A stretch of 64,000 nt of DNA. It comes from Hassallia sp050875635 (GTDB lineage: Bacteria > Cyanobacteriota > Cyanobacteriia > Cyanobacteriales > Nostocaceae). The stretch covers positions 1 through 64,000 of the forward strand of contig NZ_JBPAOH010000019.1 in the NCBI RefSeq assembly GCF_050875635.1. Reading direction: 5' to 3'. Of the stretch, positions 17,773 to 25,601 are shown in pieces. The translations under genes and the position numbers were made by a program. How positions within the stretch are numbered: position 1 is the first letter of the stretch; every line of letters starts with the position of its first letter. A model generated the notes under the pieces. It ran no database searches. It saw only the letters and a list, made by a program, of their open reading frames with translations, and was not told the origin of the DNA.

Positions 17773-17816
17773 CTCACAGCAATATATAGATTTTACCTGA
17801 TAGTGAGCGCATTGGT

Positions 17817-18074
17817 TCTTTGCTGTTCACCGAACCCGTAGACTTGCTCATCGGTAACTCCTACGGTAAGTACCTGTGGCGCGATTGCAAAGTTCCCCTG
17901 GTTCGCATCGGCTATCCCATCATGGATCGTCACCACATGCACCGTTACGCCACCGTCGGTTATCAAGGCGTAATCAACTTGCTCAACTGGGTTGTTAACA
18001 CCGTGTTCGAGGACATCGATCACAACACCAACATTCCTTCCAAGACCGATATTTCTTACGACTTAATTCGTTAG
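17817..18074 (+). CDS. nifK: nifK 3' part: nitrogenase MoFe protein beta chain, C-terminus
   Basis: The last 85 codons of NifK: SLLFTEPVDLLIGNSYGKYL, then RIGYPIMDRHHMHRYATVGY and the end KTDISYDLIR. These agree with the C-terminus of cyanobacterial NifK, the beta chain that carries part of the P-cluster and the alpha-beta interface. The upstream codons GAG-CGC-ATT-GGT do not fit NifK, so the gene is cut at about 17814-17822. The rest should lie on the far side of the element. Without excision the gene cannot give a working protein. No start codon of its own. Confidence 0.9.
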   Translation, partial: SLLFTEPVDLLIGNSYGKYLWRDCKVPLVRIGYPIMDRHHMHRYATVGYQGVINLLNWVVNTVFEDIDHNTNIPSKTDISYDLIR

Positions 18075-18109
18075 AAATTTCATCTTCGCCTGCCACAAAA
18101 GGAAAAGGA

Positions 18110-18235
18110 GTAAGGTGACTGGGTAGTGGGTAGTGGGAGCGTGGTTAGTGGATAAATGTTGATTGTTAACCGTCAACGAACAAATAACAATTAACAACTA
18201 ACCACTATCCACTAACAACCCCCCAGCACCTACTT
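18110..18235. repeat. TAGTGG / ACTAACCACTA short repeats
   Basis: GTAGTGGGT-type units on one side and ACTAACCACTATCC units on the other can pair as a long imperfect hairpin between nifK and the next gene. The same word family recurs at 18625-18735, 35936-36050 and 55030-55190. Confidence 0.6.
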
Positions 18236-18273
18236 TTACTTTTTCCTTTTAGCTGTTTCATGAGGTTTCTATT

Positions 18274-18624
18274 ATGAAATCTATAACTCCCGCTCACGAA
18301 CACAATCACACTCACACTCATCCCCACCCTAATTTACGTCCACCCAAATATAAGAAACCCGGCTCATTTGATATTCTATCTCCTTTGCGCCGGATGGTGG
18401 ATAACGCCCAACTTAAAAATGCTCGCATCGCTCATCTAATCTGCACAATCATTCCTTGCTGTTGCCCATTTGAGCGAAGCATAAACTTATTTGGACGGAT
18501 TTTACATATCCCCCCACTGTGCAAACTTAATCCCTTATACGATGAGTTTGTCGGATTGCGTTTCCGTGCCTTAGCTTATCTTACTGATGTATGTGGCGAA
18601 GATGTCACAAAATATATTTGTTAA
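18274..18624 (+). CDS. Mo-dependent nitrogenase C-terminal domain protein
   Basis: The protein is 116 aa. A His-rich N-terminus (HEHNHTHTHPHPN) may bind metal. The rest has the conserved pattern of the Mo-nitrogenase C-terminal family (Mo-nitro_C): SPLRRMVDNAQLKNARIAHL, then IIPCCCPFERSINLFG, then IPPLCKLNPLYDEFVGLRFRAL. In Nostoc such genes sit in or near nif operons. Its role is not established. It lies 200 bp after nifK and before nifE on the same strand. A tract of short repeats separates it from nifE. Confidence 0.8.
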   Translation: MKSITPAHEHNHTHTHPHPNLRPPKYKKPGSFDILSPLRRMVDNAQLKNARIAHLICTIIPCCCPFERSINLFGRILHIPPLCKLNPLYDEFVGLRFRALAYLTDVCGEDVTKYIC

Positions 18625-18764
18625 TCATTAGTTAGGAGTTAGGAGTTAGTAGTTAGGAGTTAAGAGTTAGTTGTTTTTGACAACTAACAAACAACAACTA
18701 ACAAACAACAACGCTCCACCCAACAATTAACTACTTACAACTTCCATCCAGCGCGAGGAATGAA

Positions 18765-20255
18765 ATGAAAATTACCCAAGGCAAAATTAACGAGCTGCTC
18801 AGTGAAACCGGATGCGAACATAATAGCCAGAAACATGGAGAAAAGAAAAATAAATCTTGCACGCAACAAGCACAACCAGGAGCAGCTCAAGGGGGATGCG
18901 CTTTTGATGGTGCAATGATTGCCCTAGTGCCAATTACTGATGCTGCTCATTTAGTCCACGGTCCGATCGCCTGCGCTGGTAATTCTTGGGGAAGTCGTGG
19001 TAGTCTTTCTAGTGGTCCTCAGCTTTACAAAATGGGTTTCACCACCGATTTAACCGAAAATGATGTCATCTTCGGTGGCGAAAAGAAGCTCTACAAAGCC
19101 ATTTTGGAATTGCAACAACGCTACAACCCGACAGCGATATTTGTTTATACTACTTGTGTCCCCGCTTTAACTGGCGATGATATCGATGCAGTTTGCAAAG
19201 CTGCGGCTGATAAAATAGGAAAGCCTGTTGTCCCCGTAGTTTCCCCAGGATTTATTGGTAGCAAAAATCTCGGTAATCGCTTTGGCGGTGAAGCTTTATT
19301 AGAATACGTTGTTGGTACTCGCGAACCTGAGTATACCACACCCTATGACATTAATCTTATCGGTGAGTACAACATCGCCGGGGAAATGTGGCCAGTTCTG
19401 AAATTATTTGAAAAACTCGGCATCCGCGTTTTGTCAAAAATCACCGGTGATGCTCGTTACGATGAAGTTTGTCACGCTCACCGCGCCAAACTGAATGTAA
19501 TGATTTGCTCGAAAGCGTTGCTCAACATGGCGAGAAAGATGGAAGAGCGCTACGGCATTCCTTACATTGAAGAGTCTTTCTACGGTGTAGATGACATGAA
19601 CCGCTGTCTGCGGAATGTTGCCGCTAAGTTAGGCGATCGCGACTTACAAGAACGCACCGAAAAGCTAATCGCTGAAGAAACTGCCGCTTTAGATTTAGCA
19701 CTAGCTCCTTACCGCGCTCGACTCAAAGGCAAGCGAGTTGTCCTTTATACCGGAGGCGTAAAGAGTTGGTCGATTATCTCCGCAGCTAAAGACTTAGGGA
19801 TAGAAGTTGTTGCTACCAGTACTAGAAAGAGTACGGAAGAAGACAAAGCCCGAATCAGAAAGTTGATCGGTACGGATGGCATCATGATGGAAAAGGGCAA
19901 CGCTAAAGAACTGCTAAAACTAGTTAAAGATACGAAAGCTGATATGTTGATTGCGGGTGGTCGCAATCAATACACCGCTCTGAAAGCGCGGATTCCTTTC
20001 TTAGATATTAACCAAGAACGCCATCATCCTTACGCTGCTTATGTGGGGATGGTTGAGATGGCAAGAGAACTGTATGAGGCTCTCTACAGCCCAGTGTGGG
20101 AGCAAATCCGCAAACCTGCACCGTGGGATGAGGACATGGGAACACGGGGACAAGGAGGACAAGGGGGAATTTCTTCCTTGTCTTCCCCCACTCCCCCATC
20201 CTCCCCCTCTCCCACTCTCCCCCTCTCTGACTTGGCTTTATTGGAGGATAGCTAA
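18765..20255 (+). CDS. nifE: NifE, FeMo-cofactor scaffold alpha subunit
   Basis: The protein is 496 aa. The oxidoreductase/nitrogenase component 1 domain fills it: GGCAFDGAMIALVPITDAAHLVHGP, with the cluster Cys in GPIACAGNSWGS; FVYTTCVPALTGDD; and ITGDARYDEVCHAHRAKLN. NifEN, built from E and N, receives the NifB-co precursor and finishes FeMo-co. Its stop overlaps the nifN ATG (TAATG). Oddity: after WEQIRKPAPWDEDMG the last 40 or so residues are encoded by the GGACAAGG/CCCACTCCCCC short repeats, so the natural C-terminus has been replaced or extended by repeat sequence. Confidence 0.95.
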   Translation: MKITQGKINELLSETGCEHNSQKHGEKKNKSCTQQAQPGAAQGGCAFDGAMIALVPITDAAHLVHGPIACAGNSWGSRGSLSSGPQLYKMGFTTDLTENDVIFGGEKKLYKAILELQQRYNPTAIFVYTTCVPALTGDDIDAVCKAAADKIGKPVVPVVSPGFIGSKNLGNRFGGEALLEYVVGTREPEYTTPYDINLIGEYNIAGEMWPVLKLFEKLGIRVLSKITGDARYDEVCHAHRAKLNVMICSKALLNMARKMEERYGIPYIEESFYGVDDMNRCLRNVAAKLGDRDLQERTEKLIAEETAALDLALAPYRARLKGKRVVLYTGGVKSWSIISAAKDLGIEVVATSTRKSTEEDKARIRKLIGTDGIMMEKGNAKELLKLVKDTKADMLIAGGRNQYTALKARIPFLDINQERHHPYAAYVGMVEMARELYEALYSPVWEQIRKPAPWDEDMGTRGQGGQGGISSLSSPTPPSSPSPTLPLSDLALLEDS

Positions 20256-21562
20256 TGGCACTGGTTACTGTTCCTAACAAATCACTGACAGTTAATCCCC
20301 TGAAGCAAAGTCAAGCTTTGGGTGCGTCTTTAGCCTTTTTGGGCTTAAAGGGGACAATACCTTTATTCCACGGTTCCCAAGGCTGTACTGCTTTTGCGAA
20401 AGTTGTTTTGGTGCGACATTTCCGGGAAGCGATTCCCCTTGCGACGACAGCGATGACGGAAGTTACCACTATTTTGGGTGGTGAGGAAAATGTCGAACAG
20501 GCAATTCTGACGCTGGTGGAGAAGTCAAAGCCAGAAATTATCGGTTTATGTACCACTGGGTTGACGGAAACCAGAGGAGATGACATGGAGGGTTTCCTGA
20601 AAGAAATCCGCCAACGTCATCCAGAATTGGATCGTTTGGCGATCATTTTTGCCCCGACTCCAGATTTTAAAGGTGCGCTACAAGACGGTTTTGCTGCCGC
20701 AGTTGAAAGTATAGTAACAGAAGTTCCCCAAGAAGGTAAGACCAAACCAGACCAAATTACGATTTTGGCGGGTTCTGCTTTCACACCAGGAGATATACAG
20801 GAAGTAAAAGAGATCGTCACTGCCTTTGGACTAAAGCCTATCTTTGTACCCGATCTTTCCGCTTCATTAGATGGTCACTTAGATGATTCTTATAGTGCGA
20901 TAACAGGTGGTGGTACGACTCTGGCACAATTGCGAGAAATAGGTAGTTCGGCGTTTACTTTAGCGCTGGGTGAGAGTATGAGGGGTGCAGCAGAGATTTT
21001 ACAACAACGGTTTGCTATACCCTACGAGTTGTTTAGTGAACTGACTGGTTTGGAACCGATGGACGAGTTTCTCCAAGCTTTGTCAGACCTTAGTGGTGTT
21101 AGTGTACCAGAAAAATATCGCCGCCAACGCCGTCAGTTACAAGATGCAATGTTGGATACGCACTTTTATTTTGGTGCGAAGCGTGTTTCTTTGGCGTTGG
21201 AACCGGATTTACTTTGGTCTATAGTGCGTTTTCTGCAATCGATGGGGACGCAAGTACATGCTGCGGTGACGACAACGCGATCGCCTTTATTAGAAAAACT
21301 CCCGGTCAAAAATGTAACTATCGGTGATTTGGAGGATTTTGAGGAATTAGCGGTAGGTTCTGATTTGCTGATGGGTAACTCGAATGTGAAAGCGATCGCA
21401 AAACGTCTTTCAATTCCTCTTTATCGTTTGGGTATTCCCATTTATGACCGCTTGGGTAATGGTCAATTTACCAAAGTTGGTTATCGAGGCACTATGCAGC
21501 TTTTGTTTGATATTGGCAATCTGTTTTTGGAGCTGGAAGAATCAAGGGTTATTGGTCATTAG
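20255..21562 (+). CDS. nifN: NifN, FeMo-cofactor scaffold beta subunit
   Basis: The protein is 435 aa, the usual length. It opens with KSLTVNPLKQSQALGASLAF, then GLKGTIPLFHGSQGCTAF with the conserved cluster-side Cys, GLCTTGLTETRGDDMEGF, and DLSASLDGHLDD. It pairs with NifE as an alpha2beta2 scaffold for FeMo-co. The start ATG shares its A with the nifE stop, so the two are translated in a coupled way, fitting a one-to-one complex. Confidence 0.95.
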   Translation: MALVTVPNKSLTVNPLKQSQALGASLAFLGLKGTIPLFHGSQGCTAFAKVVLVRHFREAIPLATTAMTEVTTILGGEENVEQAILTLVEKSKPEIIGLCTTGLTETRGDDMEGFLKEIRQRHPELDRLAIIFAPTPDFKGALQDGFAAAVESIVTEVPQEGKTKPDQITILAGSAFTPGDIQEVKEIVTAFGLKPIFVPDLSASLDGHLDDSYSAITGGGTTLAQLREIGSSAFTLALGESMRGAAEILQQRFAIPYELFSELTGLEPMDEFLQALSDLSGVSVPEKYRRQRRQLQDAMLDTHFYFGAKRVSLALEPDLLWSIVRFLQSMGTQVHAAVTTTRSPLLEKLPVKNVTIGDLEDFEELAVGSDLLMGNSNVKAIAKRLSIPLYRLGIPIYDRLGNGQFTKVGYRGTMQLLFDIGNLFLELEESRVIGH

Positions 21563-21620
21563 ACAAGGTGCATAAATCTTATTTTCTCACGCAGAGGCGC
21601 AGAGGCGCAAAGAAGACAAA

Positions 21621-22034
21621 ATGAAAATTGCTTTCACGACTAATGATAGGGTTCATATTAATGCTCACTTTGGTTCGACGAAGGAAATTGATGTTTATGA
21701 AATCTCTGATGAGGGATATCAATTTGTCGAAACTTTGACGTTTGCGGGTGAGTTGAAAGAGGATGGGAATGAGGATAAGTTAGCACCAAAGCTTGAGGCT
21801 TTAGCTGATTGTACGATTGTTTATGTAACGGCGATCGGTGGAAGTGCAGCAGCTCGATTGATCAAGAAACATGTGACACCAATTAAAGCGCGATCGGAAC
21901 AAGAAGAGATTGCTGAGGTGTTGAATAAGTTGGTGACAACTCTCAAAGGAAATCCTCCACCTTGGCTGCGTAAAGCCTTACAACAAAAAACCTCTAATTT
22001 TGAAGATGGGTTGGAAGAGGAGGCAACTGTATGA
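21621..22034 (+). CDS. nifX: NifX, FeMo-cofactor carrier
   Basis: The protein is 137 aa, of the NifX/NifB-C-terminal/VnfX domain. KIAFTTNDRVHINAHFGST, then FAGELKEDGNEDKLAPKLEAL, and TAIGGSAAARLIKKHV with the conserved GGxAAxRL. NifX binds NifB-co and VK-cluster and passes it to or from NifEN. The intergenic gap to nifN (58 bp) holds a CGCAGAGGCGCAGAGGCGC repeat. The stop overlaps the next ATG (ATGA). Confidence 0.95.
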   Translation: MKIAFTTNDRVHINAHFGSTKEIDVYEISDEGYQFVETLTFAGELKEDGNEDKLAPKLEALADCTIVYVTAIGGSAAARLIKKHVTPIKARSEQEEIAEVLNKLVTTLKGNPPPWLRKALQQKTSNFEDGLEEEATV

Positions 22035-22507
22035 CCGTAAATAATAGTGTTAATGGAACCGCTCAAAGCGATATTTTAAACGCACCTTTCCTGAAGACAT
22101 TAATCAGCCAAATCCGGGGTCAAGATAGCTATGGATTTTACCGTAGTTGGTCGGATGAGTTGATTCTGAAACCTTTTGTTGTCACTAAACAAAAGAAGCG
22201 CGAAATTTCTCTTGAGGGTGAAGTCGATCCGGCAACTCAAGCCCGGATTATGGTATTTTTTCGAGCTATAGCTGCCAGTATTGAAAAAGAAACAAATCTC
22301 ATTTCTCAAGTTGTGGTTGATTTGAACCATGAAGGATTTGGCTGGGTGCTAGTATTTTCTGGTCGTCTTTTGTTAGTTAAAAGAACTTTGCGAGATGCTC
22401 ACCGCTTTGGCTTTGACTCTTTAGAAAAGTTGGCAGAAGAAGGAGAGCAACTAGTAGCAAAAGGTCTGGAATTAGCGAAAACTTTTCCGGAAGCTAGCAA
22501 ATTGTAA
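22031..22507 (+). CDS. NifX-associated nitrogen fixation protein (DUF269)
   Basis: The protein is 158 aa. APFLKTLISQIRGQDSYGFYRSWSDE and the end LAEEGEQLVAKGLELAKTFPE match DUF269, nearly always encoded directly after nifX. The biochemical role is unknown; it is thought to assist cofactor maturation. The ATG overlaps the nifX TGA by four bases, so translation is coupled. Confidence 0.9.
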   Translation: MTVNNSVNGTAQSDILNAPFLKTLISQIRGQDSYGFYRSWSDELILKPFVVTKQKKREISLEGEVDPATQARIMVFFRAIAASIEKETNLISQVVVDLNHEGFGWVLVFSGRLLLVKRTLRDAHRFGFDSLEKLAEEGEQLVAKGLELAKTFPEASKL

Positions 22508-22517
22508 GAAGTTAGGT

Positions 22518-22542
22518 AGAGACGTTCCGGCGGAACGTCTGT
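22518..22542. terminator. Hairpin GACGTTCC/GGAACGTC
   Basis: An 8-10 bp perfect stem follows the DUF269 gene. A near-identical hairpin recurs at 63372-63396, and a decayed one near 56490. There is no strong T-run, so it may be a repeat or a processing site inside the nif operon, not a true terminator. Confidence 0.45.
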
Positions 22543-22589
22543 ACAGGAGCAGCTCATCATTCATAACTTTTGTATAAAGGGAGATGCTT

Positions 22590-22804
22590 ATGGCGCAAGT
22601 GGAAGAAACAAGTGTTGAGGAGCTAAAAAGTCAAATTAAACGCCTCAATAGTAAAGCAGGTCAAATGAAAATGGATCTGCACGATTTAGCTGAGGGTTTA
22701 CCCACAGATTACAAAACACTTATGGATGTTGCTGCGAGTACTTATGAAATATATCGTCAGTTAGATGAACTGAAACAACAAGTAAAGAAATTGGAGCAGC
22801 AAAA

Positions 22805-22808
<4 letters not shown>
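22590..22808 (+). CDS. DUF683 (Rop-like) nif-associated small protein
   Basis: The protein is 72 aa from the second ATG (22590), chosen because GGGAG at 22580-22584 lies too close to the first ATG (22584). It is highly helical: VEELKSQIKRLNSKAGQMKM, DLHDLAEGLP and a C-terminal YRQLDELKQQVKKLEQQ coiled-coil segment. This is the DUF683 pattern; a structure of a cyanobacterial relative shows a two-helix metal-binding protein. Its role in nif is unknown. The stop overlaps the nifW ATG (ATGA). Confidence 0.85.
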
Positions 22809-23122
<314 letters not shown>

Positions 23123-23132
23123 GAGGTAAAAA

Positions 23133-23936
23133 TTGGTTAACCTGACGCCTACCGAGTTAGAACGTTACAGCCGCCAAATGATGCTCCCTAATTTTGGCGA
23201 ACTGGCTCAGAAGCGCCTTAAGTCAGCGACGGTTCTGGTTACAGGTGTGGGGGGATTGGGCGGTACGGCAGCGCTTTATTTAGCAGTAGCGGGTGTCGGA
23301 CGGCTAATCCTAGTCCGGGGTGGCGATCTGCGACTTGATGATATGAATCGTCAGGTTCTCATGACGGATGATTGGGTAGGTAAGCCAAGGGTATTCAAAG
23401 CACAGGAGACTTTGCAAGCCATTAATCCTGATGTCCAGATAGAAGCAGTTCATGATTATATCACCCCAGAAAATGTGGATTCGCTGGTGCAATCGGCAGA
23501 TATGGCTCTCGATTGCGCTCACAATTTTACGGAGCGCAATTTGCTAAATGAAGCTTGCGTGCGCTGGCGCAAACCGATGGTGGAAGCGGCTATGGACGGT
23601 ATGGAGGCTTATCTGACAACGATTATTCCTGGTGTGACTCCTTGTTTGTCTTGTCTGTTTCCCGAAAAACCTGATTGGGATCGCCGTGGTTTTTCTGTTA
23701 TCGGTGCTGTTTCTGGGACATTGGCTTGTCTGACAGCACTGGAAGCTGTCAAGTTGATCACTGGGTTTAGTCAGCCTTTGTTGTCGCAATTGCTGACTAT
23801 AGATTTTACCAGGATGGAATTTGCCAAGCGCCGTTCTCAGCGCGATCGCTCTTGTGCGGTGTGTGGTAACAACGCACCCTGGCGATATGTGCAGTCTCAA
23901 GATATGGAAACTACCAGTATGGGGACTAGGGATTAG
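23133..23936 (+). CDS. hesA: HesA, ThiF/MoeB-like E1-type protein
   Basis: The protein is 267 aa with a TTG start at 23133, set by AGGAGG at 23122-23127. Nucleotide-binding VLVTGVGGLGGTAALYLAVAGVG, the DMNRQVLMTD loop, a zinc pair CLSCLF, and CAVCG near the C-terminus define the MoeB/ThiF/HesA family. It would adenylate a C-terminal carboxylate. HesA is needed in heterocysts, possibly for molybdenum handling or cofactor assembly. The catalytic Cys is not obvious here. Followed by a long STRR tract. Confidence 0.9.
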   Translation: MVNLTPTELERYSRQMMLPNFGELAQKRLKSATVLVTGVGGLGGTAALYLAVAGVGRLILVRGGDLRLDDMNRQVLMTDDWVGKPRVFKAQETLQAINPDVQIEAVHDYITPENVDSLVQSADMALDCAHNFTERNLLNEACVRWRKPMVEAAMDGMEAYLTTIIPGVTPCLSCLFPEKPDWDRRGFSVIGAVSGTLACLTALEAVKLITGFSQPLLSQLLTIDFTRMEFAKRRSQRDRSCAVCGNNAPWRYVQSQDMETTSMGTRD

Positions 23937-24085
23937 GTAATGGGTAATGGGGACTAGGGACAGGGGGACAAGGGGGACAAGTAGGGGTGGGGTTCCCCCA
24001 CCCTTCCCAATGCCCAATGCCCAATGCCCAATGCCCAATGCCCATTGCCCAATGCCCAATTCCCAATTCCCAATTCCCAATCCTT
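23937..24085. repeat. GGACAAGG / CCCAATG tandem repeats
   Basis: GGGGACTAGG and GGGGGACAAG units are followed by seven or more CCCAATGC/CCCAATT heptamer-like units. They sit between hesA and hesB inside the nif operon. Frames through here give only repetitive peptides. Confidence 0.8.
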
Positions 24086-24140
24086 CCGCACCAAAGACAT
24101 TTTATCAGAACAATTAATCGCAACTTATTCAGGAGATTTG

Positions 24141-24515
24141 ATGACTGTTACTTTGACAGAAAAAGCAGAATTTCGCCTACGGTCATTTCTGGTCGGTTCT
24201 ACACCCAGTAATAATGCAGTGGCGACTAAAGGTGTCCGTCTTTCTGTTAAAGATGGCGGTTGCAGTGGCTATGAGTATGCAATTGAAATCACCAGCAAAC
24301 CACAACCAGATGATTTAGTGATTGAGCAAGGGGAGGTGCTGCTTTACGTTGATGCGAAAAGTGCGCCTTTATTAGAAGGTATAGTAATCGATTTCATCGA
24401 CGGTGTGATGGAAAGCGGCTTTAAGTTTACCAATCCCAATGCAACTGGTAACTGCAATTGTGGCAAGTCATTTAAAGCTGGTGACTGTACGCCTAATGGT
24501 GTACCTTGCAACTAA
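24141..24515 (+). CDS. hesB: HesB, IscA-like Fe-S assembly protein
   Basis: The protein is 124 aa from the ATG at 24141, preceded by AGGAG at 24130-24134; a longer open frame upstream is only repeat sequence. The HesB/IscA pattern is VRLSVKDGGCSGYEYAIEI, with the first cluster Cys, and the C-terminal CNCGKSFKAGDC holds the CxC pair. It carries or delivers Fe-S clusters. In Nostoc hesA, hesB and fdxH form one operon, as here. Confidence 0.9.
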   Translation: MTVTLTEKAEFRLRSFLVGSTPSNNAVATKGVRLSVKDGGCSGYEYAIEITSKPQPDDLVIEQGEVLLYVDAKSAPLLEGIVIDFIDGVMESGFKFTNPNATGNCNCGKSFKAGDCTPNGVPCN

Positions 24516-24678
24516 AAAAATCAAAATTCTAAATGATAAAACCCACATCTGATAATAATTTTAGATTGGGGAGTTTGGATTTTGAATCTTAAACAACTAC
24601 ACAAGTAGAGAGTTTTTATATTCCACTTTTGTGGAGTCATCAAACCTAATTGTATTAAAGTCTGAGGAGAATCACGAA

Positions 24679-24978
24679 ATGGCTAGCTACCAAGTTAGAT
24701 TAATCAACAAAAAGCAAGACCTTGATACAACAATTGAAATTGACGAAGAGACTACCATTTTAGAGGGCGCAGAAGAAAATGGTATTGAGTTGCCTTTCTC
24801 TTGTCACTCAGGTGCTTGTTCTAGTTGTGTTGGCAAAGTTGTTGAAGGTGAAATAGATCAATCTGACCAATCTTTCTTGGATGATGAGCAGATGGAGAAA
24901 GGATTCGCTCTACTTTGTGTTACCTATCCACGTTCTGATTGCACGATTCGCACTCATCAAGAGCCATATCTCGTCTAA
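24679..24978 (+). CDS. fdxH: FdxH, heterocyst [2Fe-2S] ferredoxin
   Basis: The protein is 99 aa from ATG 24679, with GAGGAGA at 24664-24670 as binding site. The plant-type ferredoxin cluster ligands are CHSGACSSC and a later Cys in LLCVTYP. The start MASYQVRLINKKQDLDTT is that of FdxH, the heterocyst ferredoxin that donates electrons to dinitrogenase reductase. It closes the hesAB-fdxH group. Confidence 0.95.
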   Translation: MASYQVRLINKKQDLDTTIEIDEETTILEGAEENGIELPFSCHSGACSSCVGKVVEGEIDQSDQSFLDDEQMEKGFALLCVTYPRSDCTIRTHQEPYLV

Positions 24979-25144
24979 AGTGTTGATTAGTTTTTAATTT
25001 CGCCTAATGTTGAAGTCGTAGCTTTAATAAAGCTATGGCTTCTTAATTATATATATTTTTATTTTGAAATAGTTCGACTTAATTTGTAGTGAGCGCTTAA
25101 CTGCTCATAATTACGACCTCTTCAGCTCTCACTACGTAATGTAA

Positions 25145-25369
25145 ATGTTTATATTGTTGCGGGAGGGAGAGCAAGGAATTGTCACTTTCTGTAATAATCA
25201 GGACGAAATTATTTTAAAAAAACTGATATCAATGGAAGTGGTGCCAGGAACTATCATCACTTTAGAAGAGAAACTCCCCTCTTTTGTCATCAAGGTAGGA
25301 AACAGGCGCTGGCAAATAGATAAGGAAGTCGCTTGTGCTATTTATATGCGTGTTGCTAATAGTGGCTGA
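25145..25369 (+). CDS. feoA: FeoA-domain protein without a neighbouring FeoB
   Basis: The protein is 74 aa: LLREGEQGIVTFCNNQD, LISMEVVPGTIITLEEKLP and a final strand. This is the SH3-like FeoA fold, a cytosolic partner of the ferrous iron transporter FeoB. No feoB follows. It may be a nif-linked iron regulator or act with a distant FeoB. The region after it holds repeats. Confidence 0.8.
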   Translation: MFILLREGEQGIVTFCNNQDEIILKKLISMEVVPGTIITLEEKLPSFVIKVGNRRWQIDKEVACAIYMRVANSG

Positions 25370-25409
25370 TTATGATGTCGCGATTCGCCCTCAGGCTCGA
25401 AGCCTGGAC

Positions 25410-25450
25410 GCCACATGCTTCAAGCCGGCGGAGCCGTCCAACGCAGTGGC
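25410..25450 (-). repeat. 41-bp double-stem element, copy 3
   Basis: In reverse orientation. Outer stem GCCAC/GTGGC, inner stem CGGC-TC-CGCCG. 41 bp. The stem again differs from the other copies on both sides in a matched manner. It is followed by GTCCGCCTGCGCGGAC, another small palindrome (25470-25485). Confidence 0.75.
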
Positions 25451-25601
25451 TCGGCTATACGAAGAAAGTCCGCCTGCGCGGACTGAGGAAAAATTAAGGA
25501 TTGCAAACCAGCCTGCGCGGACTGAAGAATAAGTGCAAGAGGGGAGTTTTAGCTATTAGGAAATAGCGGATATTTTCCACAATTGAGGAATTCGTGAACT
25601 T

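Larger units (their letters stand above)
1..17816. mobile_element. Right-hand part of a nifK-interrupting DNA element
   Basis: Seen: the NifK frame on + is intact only from about 17817 to its stop at 18074. Directly left of it lies an XisF-like serine recombinase on - and then 16 kb of genes unrelated to nitrogen fixation. No nifH, nifD or 5' nifK occurs in the window, so the left end lies before base 1 and the element would be at least 17.8 kb. Known: heterocyst-forming cyanobacteria carry programmed excision elements in nif and hup genes, removed by XisA, XisC or XisF-type recombinases, and nifK is one of the reported targets. Inferred: the whole stretch is one element. The alternative is a chromosomal rearrangement that left a nifK stub. 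The junction is probably at 17814-17822, because the codon before TCT-TTG-CTG already differs from the usual NifK sequence. Confidence 0.7.

Noticed and set aside
23937..24085. Tandem CCCAATG units looked like a CRISPR-type array
   Set aside because: Units are 7-8 bp with no unique spacers and no cas genes; this is an STRR-like tract.
25145..25369. feoAB operon
   Set aside because: No feoB follows; the next gene is ctaB after 230 bp of repeats.
25335..25532. Open frame of 65 codons after feoA
   Set aside because: It runs through the 41-bp element and other palindromes and repeats the peptide PARTEE; no protein-like pattern.
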